DNA from: Anthostomella pinea | Lineage: Eukaryota; Ascomycota; Sordariomycetes; Xylariales; Xylariaceae | Assembly: GCA_963556695.1 (NCBI GenBank) | Contig: CAUWAG010000012.1 | Span: forward strand, 124,001 to 188,000 | Length of the DNA stretch: 64,000 nt | Direction of reading: 5' to 3' | In this document: positions 10,395-19,290 of the stretch, piece after piece | Layout: every line of letters starts with the position of its first letter | How positions within the stretch are numbered: position 1 is the stretch's first letter | Made by a program: the position numbers and the translations under genes | The notes under the pieces: model-generated | Databases searched by the model: none | What the model was told of the DNA's origin: nothing | The model's input: the letters and a program-made list of their open reading frames with translations, nothing else

Positions 10395-11323
10395 TGTATA
10401 TTTTATATATAACAACCTTGTAAAGATTGTGGTGGCAGTATGGTGGCAGTTAGGGAGGCTGCCAGCTGACAAGGGGTCAGGCAGGCACCTTAGCAGAATC
10501 AAGGGATGGAAGCACCAGGAAAGGTGGCTTTCATGGGTGATAGACAAGGGATCTTTGGCTGGAGGATCAATGGATGGATACATCTTTGTATTTTGGTATG
10601 TATTTAGTACTAGATTGGTCCCCCAGACCCATGGATAAAACGCAACGCACTAGACCGATCATCACCCCCGTGTTCTGACTCTGATGATCCGATAAACCTT
10701 CTTAATATCTTTAGTATTGGCTGTAATACGGCTTGTTCTATTAAAAAGCCTTTTTTAAAAAAGTCTGGAGGTGCCAGCCATTTGAAGTGGGGCACTGACA
10801 CTTCGATTGCAAACGGCAGTATACCCACAGTGAGTAAGTCCCCATCCCCATGACAAAGACCTTACTTGAAGTTGCGATCGGCTGCGCAAAACACCGGAAC
10901 CGCAGAGAGACAAAGGCATATAATAGGTTTCTGCAATGCTGCTGAATGAGCCCCGAGTGCATGCTTCCTTGCCACCACCATCGCCTGTAGCTCGTAATAT
11001 CGCTATGATCATGCTGGGCAGCGTCTTAAGAAGTCGTAAACGGAGCCTAGTACCAGCTACTCCACCACGAGACCACGGCTTTCGCGACGCTGAATGGCAG
11101 CGAAAGCACGATGATGGTCACTGGTCCACATGACACAGACGGAGGTGGGCATTGCGTTTTAGAACTCTTGTGTCGAGTACTGATGAGTATCACACACGGT
11201 CGATCACGGAGTTGAGGGGTCGCCACGGTGGAAAGTGGTTGGTGTATCATCTGCGACAGTGTTCGATAAAAGTGAATATGTTCAGGCCTCTAGACGGGAA
11301 AACAGTCCGCTGCTACTATACTA
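10395..11323. other. intergenic, no gene recognised
   Basis: 10430-10640 is GC-richer DNA with short direct words (TGGTGGCAG twice) and may be another LTR-like insert, but no target duplication was found. 10755-10825 is the inverted partner of the short repeat at 8900-8965. The rest is the 3' side of the Bsd2-like gene. Confidence 0.35.
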
Positions 11324-12642
11324 CTACACCACGGTTTCGGCCGACTCCCCTTCCGCAATGATAGGAACACCCAGCCCTCTGTCCGGGCTCTGAAGCACCA
11401 GCTGCTCGTGCCTCCGCGCTTTGATGTAATCACTGACCGCCCGGATGAGAATGAACCAGCCCACGATCATGAGAATGTATGCCACCCACTCGCTGCTTGC
11501 AATGTCACTCAACGTCGAGCCGCCGCCCTCGCCGTTGTCCGTACCCACCGTGTTGGGGTCAAAGTCGTGGCTGTTTGGGTCCGGAGGCTGTGCGTACCCG
11601 TCTGCGGGACTTCCGCTCATGCCGTCGGACCCGGCCGACCCTTTCATGTAGAAGCCGTACTGGATGAGGGTGATGCCGAGGCCAGCTCGGGAACCATTCT
11701 TGGCCGCATGCGTCGAGTGTAAGAGGTAGGTGAGCAGGAAGCCGACAAGCTGGAACGACATGCTGATCATGCCGTTCCAGATGAAGCTGAAGATGGAGCC
11801 GACAGGCATGCCGTCGATGTAGACATCGTCGGGGCCGCCAAGGCCAGGCGCAAGGATCGTTGTCTCCCAGTACGGCGGAGCAGCATCAGCCGCAGCCTGC
11901 TCGTACGTCTGCGATATCATCAGCAATCAGCACGTCAAGAGACACCGTTCTACAAGGCCGCATACAGGAGGTGCCTCCTCTACAATCTTCTCCCCTCTTT
12001 CCGGCCGGGCCGTCATGTTGGAAAAGACGCCATCTGACTGGATGCCGCCTCCGTAAGTCCTCGCATTCGCATTTGCATTCGCCGTCGGTTGGGGACTGGT
12101 GCTCGCGGCAGGTGTTGGCCACTGGGTTGTTTGCCTCCCCGGAACGCCCGGCCTGTTCTCGCCTCCACCGGCGCCCTGGACAGAGGTGGTGGTGTTGCTG
12201 GGTATTATCGATGGGGTTCCTCGCATCAACCGTTGTCTGTCGTCGGGTTCGTCGTCGCTATCGTCACCATCGGTATCAAAGGCATCGGCCAGCGCGGGAT
12301 CGACGCCTTGACGCCTTCGTTCCAGTGACGATGTGCGCGAGTGGAAAGAAGGAGGGGTGGAGTTGGGCGCCCGTTGCGGCTGTCGCAGCGTAGTGGCGTC
12401 GGGAGAATCGGGATCGTCGTCTTGGGTATTCACCTGGGAGGGAGTTGATTAGCAACCGTCACATCTAGGCGCAACCACAGGTGCTCGCGGAGTCGCAGGT
12501 GGTCGAGAGATATTCGCAGTAGGATGAGAAGCCTCGTCGCCCCTAAAAGGCCGGCTTGTGCGTGGCGATAGACAGACAATCATTCCAACCACCGCAGTAC
12601 CAAAATAAATGCTGGACATACCCGTTCATAGCGGCTAGACAT
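11324..12642 (-). CDS. Bsd2 / NDFIP-type PPxY membrane adaptor
   Basis: Adaptor that recruits Rsp5/Nedd4-type HECT ubiquitin ligases to membrane cargo. In yeast, Bsd2 controls vacuolar sorting of metal transporters. Three exons: 12622-12642 (MSSRYER), 11966-12433 and 11324-11908, joined by GT..AG introns in phase 0, giving 357 aa. Residues 8-160 are an acidic, Ser/Pro/Asn-rich cytosolic tail. A PPTY motif (about residues 162-165) spans the second intron and continues into TYEQAAADAAPPYWETTI. Three hydrophobic segments follow: GSIFSFIWNGMISMSFQLVG, the GLGITLIQYGFYMKG stretch, and a last one, EWVAYILMIVGWFILIRA. This matches the three-membrane-span NDFIP layout. The start is supported by the short first exon, which is shared with related fungal proteins as I remember them. 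No defects seen. Confidence 0.88.
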
Positions 12643-12904
12643 CGTTGACGCAGCCTTGGGAGACGTGGATGAAACAAATCAGAATTCCTACTGTGTAGAT
12701 GAGGGTTGGATGCGGAGCGGCAAAGAGGACAGTCGGCAAGGAATACGAGGAATCGTAGGATAGAACGGTAACCATAATACATAATACATAATAGCATAAG
12801 CCGCAGCTTGGCGGTAAGGTTATGCAGGACCGTTGGGTAGGACTCAGCGTTTATTACCAGGTGACTTATGCAATATTATGTTTACGTGGGTCCCGAGATG
12901 CCAT
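12643..12904. other. upstream region of the Bsd2-like gene
   Basis: Contains the repeated ATAATACATAATACATAAT tract near 12775-12792. No gene. Confidence 0.35.
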
Positions 12905-13147
12905 TGTGCCTTGTGGGTAGCGGTTCCAGAATCAGGACCAAGGTCACGAATGGTGGCTATTGGTCTGGATTCTGGAAGCTGCTTAATTGAAAGAAAGGAT
13001 GGGTGGTGTCCCCATCCTAGAAGTAGCTATCATCCCAGTTGGGTACGAATCTGGTACAAACGGGTACCAGTTGGGCTCCAAGGTACCTTGTACCCTGGTC
13101 CATTACCCATCCGTCATTGTGGCTGGAAATGGGGTTGAAGAGCCACA
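12905..13147 (+). mobile_element. solo LTR family 'TGTGCC', copy 1, TSD CCAT
   Basis: 243 bp starting TGTGCCTTGTGG and ending GAGCCACA, flanked by CCAT at 12901-12904 and 13148-13151. A nearly identical inverted copy is at 34476-34717 with its own duplication (TCGA). Each copy carries a striking series of GGTACC/GGTAC words near the middle, spaced about 10-25 bp. The 4-bp duplications and TG..CA ends suggest an LTR; a MITE is the alternative. Confidence 0.7.
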
Positions 13148-13357
13148 CCATGGTGGCGCAGGGCAGCATGCTGGAATCTTTTACCTCGGAAAAGCACAGA
13201 CCACTAGGCGGCCTTAGAGTAAGTATCGTGAAGTATTAAGAGGGGGTTCTTTTAAGACCACCGTTTATTTTGAATTTAACTAATGAAATAATTAGGACTA
13301 TAAAACGCCGCCTAGCAGTCTAGGTACCAGATATATTATTAAAGTTTTTAATATATT

Positions 13358-13597
13358 TGTGAGCATTGTGGTGTTGTCAGGTATGGGCTGCAGCTGTCCG
13401 CCAGGTGAAAGGGATGAAAGAGGCCCAAAGGGGGTGAAAGGTCCATTATGGTGACCAATGGCAGGTTTGTTGTTCGCTGTCAGGCAGCAGGGCATCAAAG
13501 GGCTGTCACATCTGTATTTATATGGGAATCTCCCCCATGGATCTATAGTCAAGACACAGACCATTATCTATCCCATTCTGACCCCTGGATTTCCACA
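13358..13597 (+). mobile_element. solo LTR family 'TGTGAGCATT', copy 1, TSD ATATT
   Basis: 240 bp from TGTGAGCATTG to GGATTTCCACA, flanked by ATATT at 13353-13357 and 13598-13602. Closely matches 28025-28263 and, more distantly, the inverted copy at 16388-16614. Contains the repeated GAAAGGGATGAAAG / GGGTGAAAGG words. No coding capacity. Confidence 0.85.
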
Positions 13598-13618
13598 ATA
13601 TTAAATTTTTAATAAATA

Positions 13619-13821
13619 TGTGAGATTCTAGAAGGGTCACAAGCCTTAGGGGTGTGAGCGGTCGCTGCAAATGTTGTTGTCATTCTCAAGTATGCTCGGC
13701 AGGGCTAATCTACAGCTAAATACCATACTGCACCATACCAGGGTGGATCCACTGTTCCCTTGACAGCCCCTTAGTGGGTACTGCACCTAAGGGCACCGTA
13801 TCTGGGATCCAACATCTGACA
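13619..13821 (+). mobile_element. solo LTR, TSD AAATA
   Basis: 203 bp starting TGTGAGATTCTAG and ending ACATCTGACA, flanked by AAATA at 13614-13618 and 13822-13826. It lies 17 bp beyond the duplication of the previous LTR. Only its first six bases match that family, so it is a different one. Confidence 0.65.
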
Positions 13822-14059
13822 AAATATTAATTAAAAACAATTCATAACAGCTTATATTCGCTAATTACATATTATAATACATCTTATATATAATAATTAA
13901 AGTTTAGTTTGATTTAAATTTAAAGTCCGACGCTTGTTTTTTTTATTGAATAACGCTTTGTAGTGCTCTGCTTTTTTCGGAGGTAAGAAATCTTTCCTCG
14001 TTGTTTAAGATATTACTGCATACATTGCGTACTGTATTGGGAGCGCGCCGTGCTTCCAA
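13822..14059. other. AT-rich island
   Basis: RIP-like AT-rich DNA up to about 13990, then the edge of the minisatellite. No gene. Confidence 0.5.
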
Positions 14060-14730
14060 GAGCAAGAGAGAGCTGCCACCACAACATGTTACTGCTACCA
14101 CAAGATGTTATTGTTACCACAAGATGTTACTGCCCCGAGGAATGCTGTCGCTGCGAGAGATGCTGCTGCCACGAGAGATGCTGCTGCCACAAGAGATGCT
14201 GCTGCCGCAAGAGATGTTGCTCTCGCGAGACGTGTGACTGCTACGAGAGTTGCTGCTCTCGTGAGAGATGCTATTCCCGCGAGAGATACTACCACCGCGA
14301 GGAATGCTGCTGCCGCAAGAGATGCTGCTGCCACGAGTGATACTGCCTCTGCAAATGTTGCGGCCGCGAGAGGCAGGGGCAGAAGTAAGAGATGTTGTTG
14401 CCGCGAGTGTTGCTGCTGCTGCGAGTGTTGCTGCTGCGAGAGGTAGGGGGGGGGAAGTGAAAGATGCTACTGCTGCTCGAGATGCTGTTGCTGCGAGTGT
14501 TGCTGCTGCTGCTGTTGCGAGTGTCAAGTTGCTGCAGATGCAAGTGATGCTGTTGCTGGTGCTGCTGTTGCGAGTGTCAAGTTGCTGCAGCTGCAAGTGT
14601 CAAGTTGCTGTTGCCACGAGTATCCAAGTTTCTGCTGCTACAAGTTGCAAGTGTCAAGTTGCTACTACTGCAATGGAAGTGTCAAGTTGCTGCTGCTGCG
14701 TGTGTTGCTGCCGAGACAAGGGCGGAAGTA
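14060..14730. repeat. 18-bp minisatellite and CTG/CAG-rich tract
   Basis: 14120-14340 is a tandem array of about ten 18-bp units of the form GAGAGATGCTGCTGCCAC with substitutions. It grades into less regular GCTGCTGCTG / GTGTCAAGTTGCTG repeats to about 14730. Because the unit is a multiple of three and poor in stop words, several frames on both strands stay open, giving 6-residue repeats such as RDAAAT, ERCCCH or SRGSSI. These open frames follow from the repeat and are not evidence for a gene. Confidence 0.8.
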
Positions 14731-14964
14731 GAGCAGCTGACGGGTGACGGATGATAGTGGTGGTTGCGCCTGTCAAATGACCTGCCAGCTGGTCGGTGTG
14801 GCGCTTGCCAAGACGCCAATCAGGCTGGGCCATTGCTACAGCACGCCAAGCCTTGGCTCAGGGACACTCCAGCCACAGGTGAGTCAGAGCACAGCCACAG
14901 ATTCACATATTTGAACGCGGCCCTCTCCGCCCAAACCTGTTCCTAGTCCTCTTCCTTTCTTCCC

Positions 14965-15303
14965 ATGCACACCACCATGCATCATCGCCAAGTCCTGCGT
15001 GCCCTCACCAATTGGCCCACAGACACCATCAGACCCCAAGTCCAATTCTCTGCAGCCCTGCACAAGCATTTCGACCACCCATCCACCCTTTCCCACCACG
15101 CCCAATTGAGCCAAGCCAACGCACTCTACTCACTGCTCGACAACCGATACCAGAAGCAGTACCCCATCACTGGTTCCCTCCTGCATCCCCAGAGCCACCC
15201 AACCTACTTCACAGACCTCATCACAGAACTCGATTCCGCCCCGACTCGTACGACACTACAACGATCATGGCTGCGAGTGAAAGGTCTCGTCCGTCTCGCC
15301 TGA
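14965..15303 (+). CDS. small protein resembling the UQCC2/CBP6 type (mitochondrial)
   Basis: A 112-codon single-exon frame (a second ATG lies at 14977). It opens with a basic, His-rich N-terminus and the pattern VLRALTNWPTDTIRPQVQF, then SQANALYSLLDNRYQKQYPI and ends RTTLQRSWLRVKGLVRLA. The L..W P.D..RP pattern near residue 15 and the short helical length recall the Cbp6/UQCC2 proteins that act in cytochrome b synthesis and complex III assembly. I am recalling the family, not matching it, so the assignment is tentative. The gene itself looks real because of its coherent amphipathic composition. Its end overlaps the possible start of the next frame (15267). Confidence 0.5.
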   Translation: MHTTMHHRQVLRALTNWPTDTIRPQVQFSAALHKHFDHPSTLSHHAQLSQANALYSLLDNRYQKQYPITGSLLHPQSHPTYFTDLITELDSAPTRTTLQRSWLRVKGLVRLA

Positions 15304-15960
15304 GCACTGACGACTACCACATCCGCGCGGCTTGCTATACCTGTGGTCTACCCAAATCAGAGCACCGTCGCGATGCCAAGGCCCACCTCCTCGGCTGGGA
15401 AACGAAGATGGTCGCTGATTTCCTCACACACCAGTGGCACAAGGACCACAAGAGGATCGTCAATGCCCACGCATATCAATGGAAGTTCACGAAACCCGTG
15501 GGCTGGCCTGCTTGGCTGCCGGCCAACTAGTTTTTGCACCGAACGCAACAGAACCACCTACACAACGACCTCGTCGACCACCGGGGCAGGATCATCACGA
15601 TGTACATGGACATCGTAAAAGAGCATTGCGACACTGCCGAGGAGTATGCCGCAATCAAGGCCCAACTGTATGTATCATGCCACATGCTTTTTCTACTGTA
15701 CGCTGACCACGTTCTATAGGATGCGGGCCATGCCGGAGACGCTTCCGCGCAATCTGAGTGCCGTGCCCTCGGGTCTGACCCGGCAGCCAGAGGTCCCGGT
15801 CAACCCACAACACGACCGCCCGCTCCCATTGGTACTATGCGTGCCCATTGCCGTTCGTGTTGATGGGTTCCGCATGGTATTAATACGCAAAAACCCCAGC
15901 ACCCGCTTCTGCTGGAACCTGCCCACGAACTTCGATGAGATCGACGAGGATATCTTTTAG
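15267..15960 (+). pseudogene. unrecognised protein gene with an in-frame stop
   Basis: The ATG at 15267 opens MAASERSRPSRLSTDDYHI and the frame runs to TAG at 15528-15530 (PAWLPAN-stop). The same frame continues at once with FLHRTQQNHLHNDLVDHRGR and MYMDIVKEHCDTAEEYAAIK. A probable intron (GTATGT at about 15669 to CTATAG at 15720) joins it to MRAMPETLPRNLSAVPSGLT and so on to TAG at 15958-15960. The two halves read like one protein of about 215 aa broken by one nonsense codon. I do not recognise the family. It overlaps the preceding gene by 37 bp. A spliced-out stop is possible but I see no clear intron there. Confidence 0.45.
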
Positions 15961-16387
15961 TCGGATAAGCAGGGTGGAATGAGCAGTCGAGGCAGAAGAT
16001 ACGGAGGTATAACCAGGGCGAAAGAAGCATTGATTTGGCAGGACGATGGAACACAATGGAATGAGCATGATTATGCAACCCTTAGCACTGAGCAAGTAGA
16101 TAAATGATGCTACTTTTGGCAGTGAGCAATGAGATAACTATGCTCCTATCACATGTGTCTTCGGAATATCATGCCCTTTGTGGATGAAAATGAAAAGATC
16201 GTATAAGCGCCTGGAATAAGCGCTGAGTTCTTCGGTAAGGCGGTTGAAGAAACGCTTGATTTTTGCTTATCCTACCTGTTGATATTTTTGAGTATTGGTG
16301 GCTTTGATGGTCATAATATGTTAAATATGGTAGTAGTCTAGGGCTACCCAATCCACTTTTGTCTCGTTTAACATAATAGTTACATTA
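15961..16387. other. intergenic with short inverted-repeat element
   Basis: 16128-16290 resembles 17193-17280 (CATCACRTGTGTCTT, TGTGGATGAAAAT words), so the stretch is repeat-derived. No gene. Confidence 0.4.
16213..16272. repeat. GGAATAAGC mini-element 1
   Basis: About 60 bp bounded by GGAATAAGC and GCTTATCC as inverted ends. The left end is doubled (GTATAAGCGCC then TGGAATAAGCGC). Non-coding. Confidence 0.45.
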
Positions 16388-16614
16388 TGTAGAAAACCAG
16401 GGGTTAAGTGGTTAAGATCGGTGTAAGAGACTCTCACCTAAATATAGCTATAAGATCTTGTTAATCCCCTGTTGCCTAACACTAAACAGCGGACCTGCTA
16501 GAGAACACCTGACTGGTTATTATAATGGACTCCTTTCACCCCTTTTAGTCCCTTTCACCCCTTTAACCTGCTGCCAGTTGCAGCCCACGCCTAATAAGCA
16601 CTGCAATTCTCACA
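16388..16614 (-). mobile_element. solo LTR family 'TGTGAGCATT', diverged inverted copy, TSD CATTA/CGTTA
   Basis: On the minus strand it runs from TGTGAGAATTGCAG to CTGGTTTTCTACA. It keeps the order TGGGCTGCA, GGGGTGAAAGG, GTCCATTATRRT of the family. The flanks are CATTA (16383-16387) and CGTTA (16615-16619). They differ only by a G/A transition, as expected for one RIP-type or deamination change in an old duplication. Confidence 0.65.
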
Positions 16615-16912
16615 CGTTAGGTTAAAGAGGAAGAAGTGAATAATAAAGCCCTTGCTAGGATGCTCTGGGGATAGGGTGGGCCTGTCTTGATAGTTTGACT
16701 GCGTATTTAGAACCAAATCAGGCCCCTTGACCTATAGATAGAACAAGCAAGCAAGAAGGGAATTTACCCCTATGTCGCACGTACCCGGATTCCCAACATG
16801 GTAGCATCTCTGTTCTAACCAGAGGAAGCCCCGAATACAGCCCAGCGACACTGGACCCCCATAAGTCTCCGTACGCCACACGTCCAGCAGATAACGGAAA
16901 ATTCATCGAATC

Positions 16913-16986
16913 GGAATAAGCACCATGGAATGAGCATTGGGAGTGCCGTATTAAACCAGAGCTGCTTATTCGTGTATGCTTATTCC
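16913..16986. repeat. GGAATAAGC mini-element 2
   Basis: 74 bp bounded by GGAATAAGC and GCTTATTCC. Both ends are doubled (GGAATGAGCA inside the left end, GCTGCTTATTC inside the right end). Confidence 0.5.
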
Positions 16987-17437
16987 AGTATTTCTAACTA
17001 TCCCACTGCTAATCTAGAGTCTTGCTAACATGCGCGTACAGAGCAGTGAGACGATTATGTTCCAGATGGGCCGCTATTCATGGCCAGGCCCAGTTTCCGG
17101 GCAGGTGACCGCCATTTCACATACAAATAGTCCACCCAGCTGGACAGTAGACCATGAATAGACCATCATCCCTTTCGCCTTACGCTATCCATCTGCTCCC
17201 ATCACGTGTGTCTTTGTGAATATGATGATCTTGATGCTTGTGGATGAAAATCAAGAAATGGTATGAGCACCTGGATGTGACAATCAGGCCTGCAGCTGCG
17301 CTGGTCAGGGCTGATGGGTTGAAATATCTAGATTCAACAATATCTAAGGAAGAAGAGGCAATGTCGGAAGAGAAAGGGGAAGCTAGGGATATATATGTAC
17401 ATAAATATGTGGAGGTATTATGTAATACCGTAACACT

Positions 17438-17498
17438 GGTAATAAGCGCCGAGTCCGGCCCAAGGGTGTTGAATAACCGCAAGACTGCTGCTTATTCC
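17438..17498. repeat. GGAATAAGC mini-element 3
   Basis: About 61 bp from GGTAATAAGCGCCGAG to CTGCTGCTTATTCC. The inside shares GCCGAGTCCGGCC and GGTGTTGAATAACCG with the stretch 21945-22020. Confidence 0.5.
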
Positions 17499-18302
17499 AC
17501 AAGTGATATTCAAGATCTCCTCAATGCTATCGATATTTGTATGTAGCCAGTATGTGTTGAGCAGCAGGGGTGTTGGGGCCATGTGCCCCATCCCAGAGCG
17601 TTTTCGCTGCCAACGAACATTAGATAGACCAACCGCAAGACAACAACGATATCTCGCCCATACCGCTGTCGCTACGATGCCGATTTCGCAATCATAGTAG
17701 CATCTCTTCAGTTTAGTTAGTGACGAGGGCATAGTCGTCTGCACAGCTCAGTTGGCTCAGCCAGAGGGCGTCGCTTAAGGGCACCGCCAGTGCTGAGGCC
17801 GAACAGGACCAAACGAACGAGATCCAGCTGGAAAAAGAGCCACACCAGCATCCAGGCGCCAGCATCATCAGAGATCCCTCTCCAGCACCCAGACGCCAGT
17901 AAGAAGGCGTCAGCACGACGAGAAAAATCGTCGTCATCATTTTGCCTTCGGCTTCGTGAAAGAGAAAAAAAGAGCGAAAACCGACTCAGCAAATGGCGTT
18001 AACAATCGCGTCATTCAGAGGGCTCCAGCAAGCCTCAATGGACACAGACACGATCACGGCGAGCCTGAGGGCGTCGCTACCGGCAGAGAAAAGACCGCTC
18101 CAGTAGAGTGTGTCAAAGGTCGCGTTGGCGAGTACTCACCGAGTCAACGCCAACACCTCGTCCCCCGAAGACCATGGCGTTCGCAACAGTCATCTCGGGT
18201 GAGCTCCAAATATAGTCCAGCTACACTGAACCTTCATAAGTCTTCGTACACCCTTTATCACCAAGCGCAAGGTGCGTTTCTTATAAATGGGATGAGTACG
18301 CT

Positions 18303-18348
18303 GGAATAGGCATAGAATATAACTTTACAACTACGAGCTGCTTATTCC
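18303..18348. repeat. GGAATAAGC mini-element 4
   Basis: Short copy from GGAATAGGC to GCTGCTTATTCCC, followed by a second copy of the end motif (CTGTTTATTC). Confidence 0.4.
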
Positions 18349-18735
18349 CGTCTGTTTATTCTAAAATTTCCACAATTTGATGTGTCATCTGAAATCCTTT
18401 CAACATGGCGCGTACGAAGACTCATAGGGATTGAGTGTAACGGCCTTCGCCATCACGGCGCGTGCCTGAAGCTGGGAGCGCTTACGAGAGCGTCGACGAG
18501 CATTACGTCGCCTTCGGCTTTGTGAGTGCGCTAGCTAGAGAAGCGGCTTCAAAGCGCGTCATCCAAGGCGCCATCAGAGCGAGTGAGTGTCCCTTCACCA
18601 TTGCCTCAACTTCCAAGTCCACCGCGCAGATCAAGGCGCGTGTGGCAGCAACGCGGCGAGCCTGAGGGCGTCGCCAGCGGAGAAGCGGCTCCAGAGTGCG
18701 CAGAAGCAGATGAGTGCTCCCCTTACCTCATCCCA

Positions 18736-19290
18736 GGCCGTATGGCGCAATGGTCAAATGCGCCTGGTTGTGTTCTCGTTTGTGCGGTGGGCGACGAGAA
18801 CAAGTGGGTTCGAATCCTGCTATGGCCCCCTTCTGACCCGGCTTGTGCGAGTCGACAACCAGCACATGACAGTAGAGAGGCCCCTTATCGCAGAGCCCGA
18901 TAGCCAAACAGCTTGTCTCCACAACACCCACTCCTGCGAGGTTTTCCCCCTTATGGTTTCCCTCGCCAGCAGATAACAAATACCTACTTCACCCACCAAT
19001 GCGACATATATCGAACGGCTATTGGAACGATGTGTATACCAGAGGACTGAGGTTCACTGGGTCGCTTTGTCACTGGACAGGAGGTTTTTCTGACGGAATC
19101 GTGCTTAGGTATTGACTAAAACCATCTGGTCACTCCAGGTTGGTACCGCTATAGCGAGGATATGCTCGTGCGCGGATCTGAATGTATCTAGACTGACACC
19201 TCTATAACCTTGCGATACAATGGCCCTGGGAGGCGTGGTTTGCCCTATGGAGGGACTGCACCCACGATAAATACAATCAATCAATCAATC
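18736..19290 (+). mobile_element. tRNA-headed SINE, full length, TSD TTACCTCATCCCA
   Basis: 555 bp flanked by perfect 13-bp duplications (18723-18735 and 19291-19303). The 5' end has RNA polymerase III boxes: box A TGGCGCAATGG near 18743 and box B GGTTCGAATCC at 18807-18817. The acceptor-like ends GGCCGTA / TATGGCC and a T-arm can pair around them. A 7-9 bp hairpin (TTCTCGT / ACGAGAA) sits where an anticodon arm would be. A unique body follows, then about 180 bp similar to the 3' end of the LINE at 57057-57240. It ends in a short tail TACAATCAATCAATCAATC. The only other full copy is at 61717-62278, inverted. No coding capacity. Confidence 0.88.

Larger units (their letters stand above)
16615..17737. 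other. intergenic, repeat-derived, no gene
   Basis: Contains two more GGAATAAGC mini-elements. Near 16845-16885 it holds a CACTGGACCCCCATAAGTCTCC stretch that recurs at 18215-18245 and 19440-19460. A 102-codon frame at 17238-17546 covers repeat sequence and is not supported as a gene. Confidence 0.4.

Noticed and set aside
14050..14747. Cys-rich and Ala/Arg-rich frames resembling small cysteine-rich proteins
   Set aside because: Direct translations of the 18-bp minisatellite. Equivalent repeats appear in several frames, with no signal peptide.
18736..18830. A functional tRNA gene
   Set aside because: The anticodon-arm region does not fold as in a tRNA, and the same sequence heads a second copy inside a LINE, so it is a SINE head.
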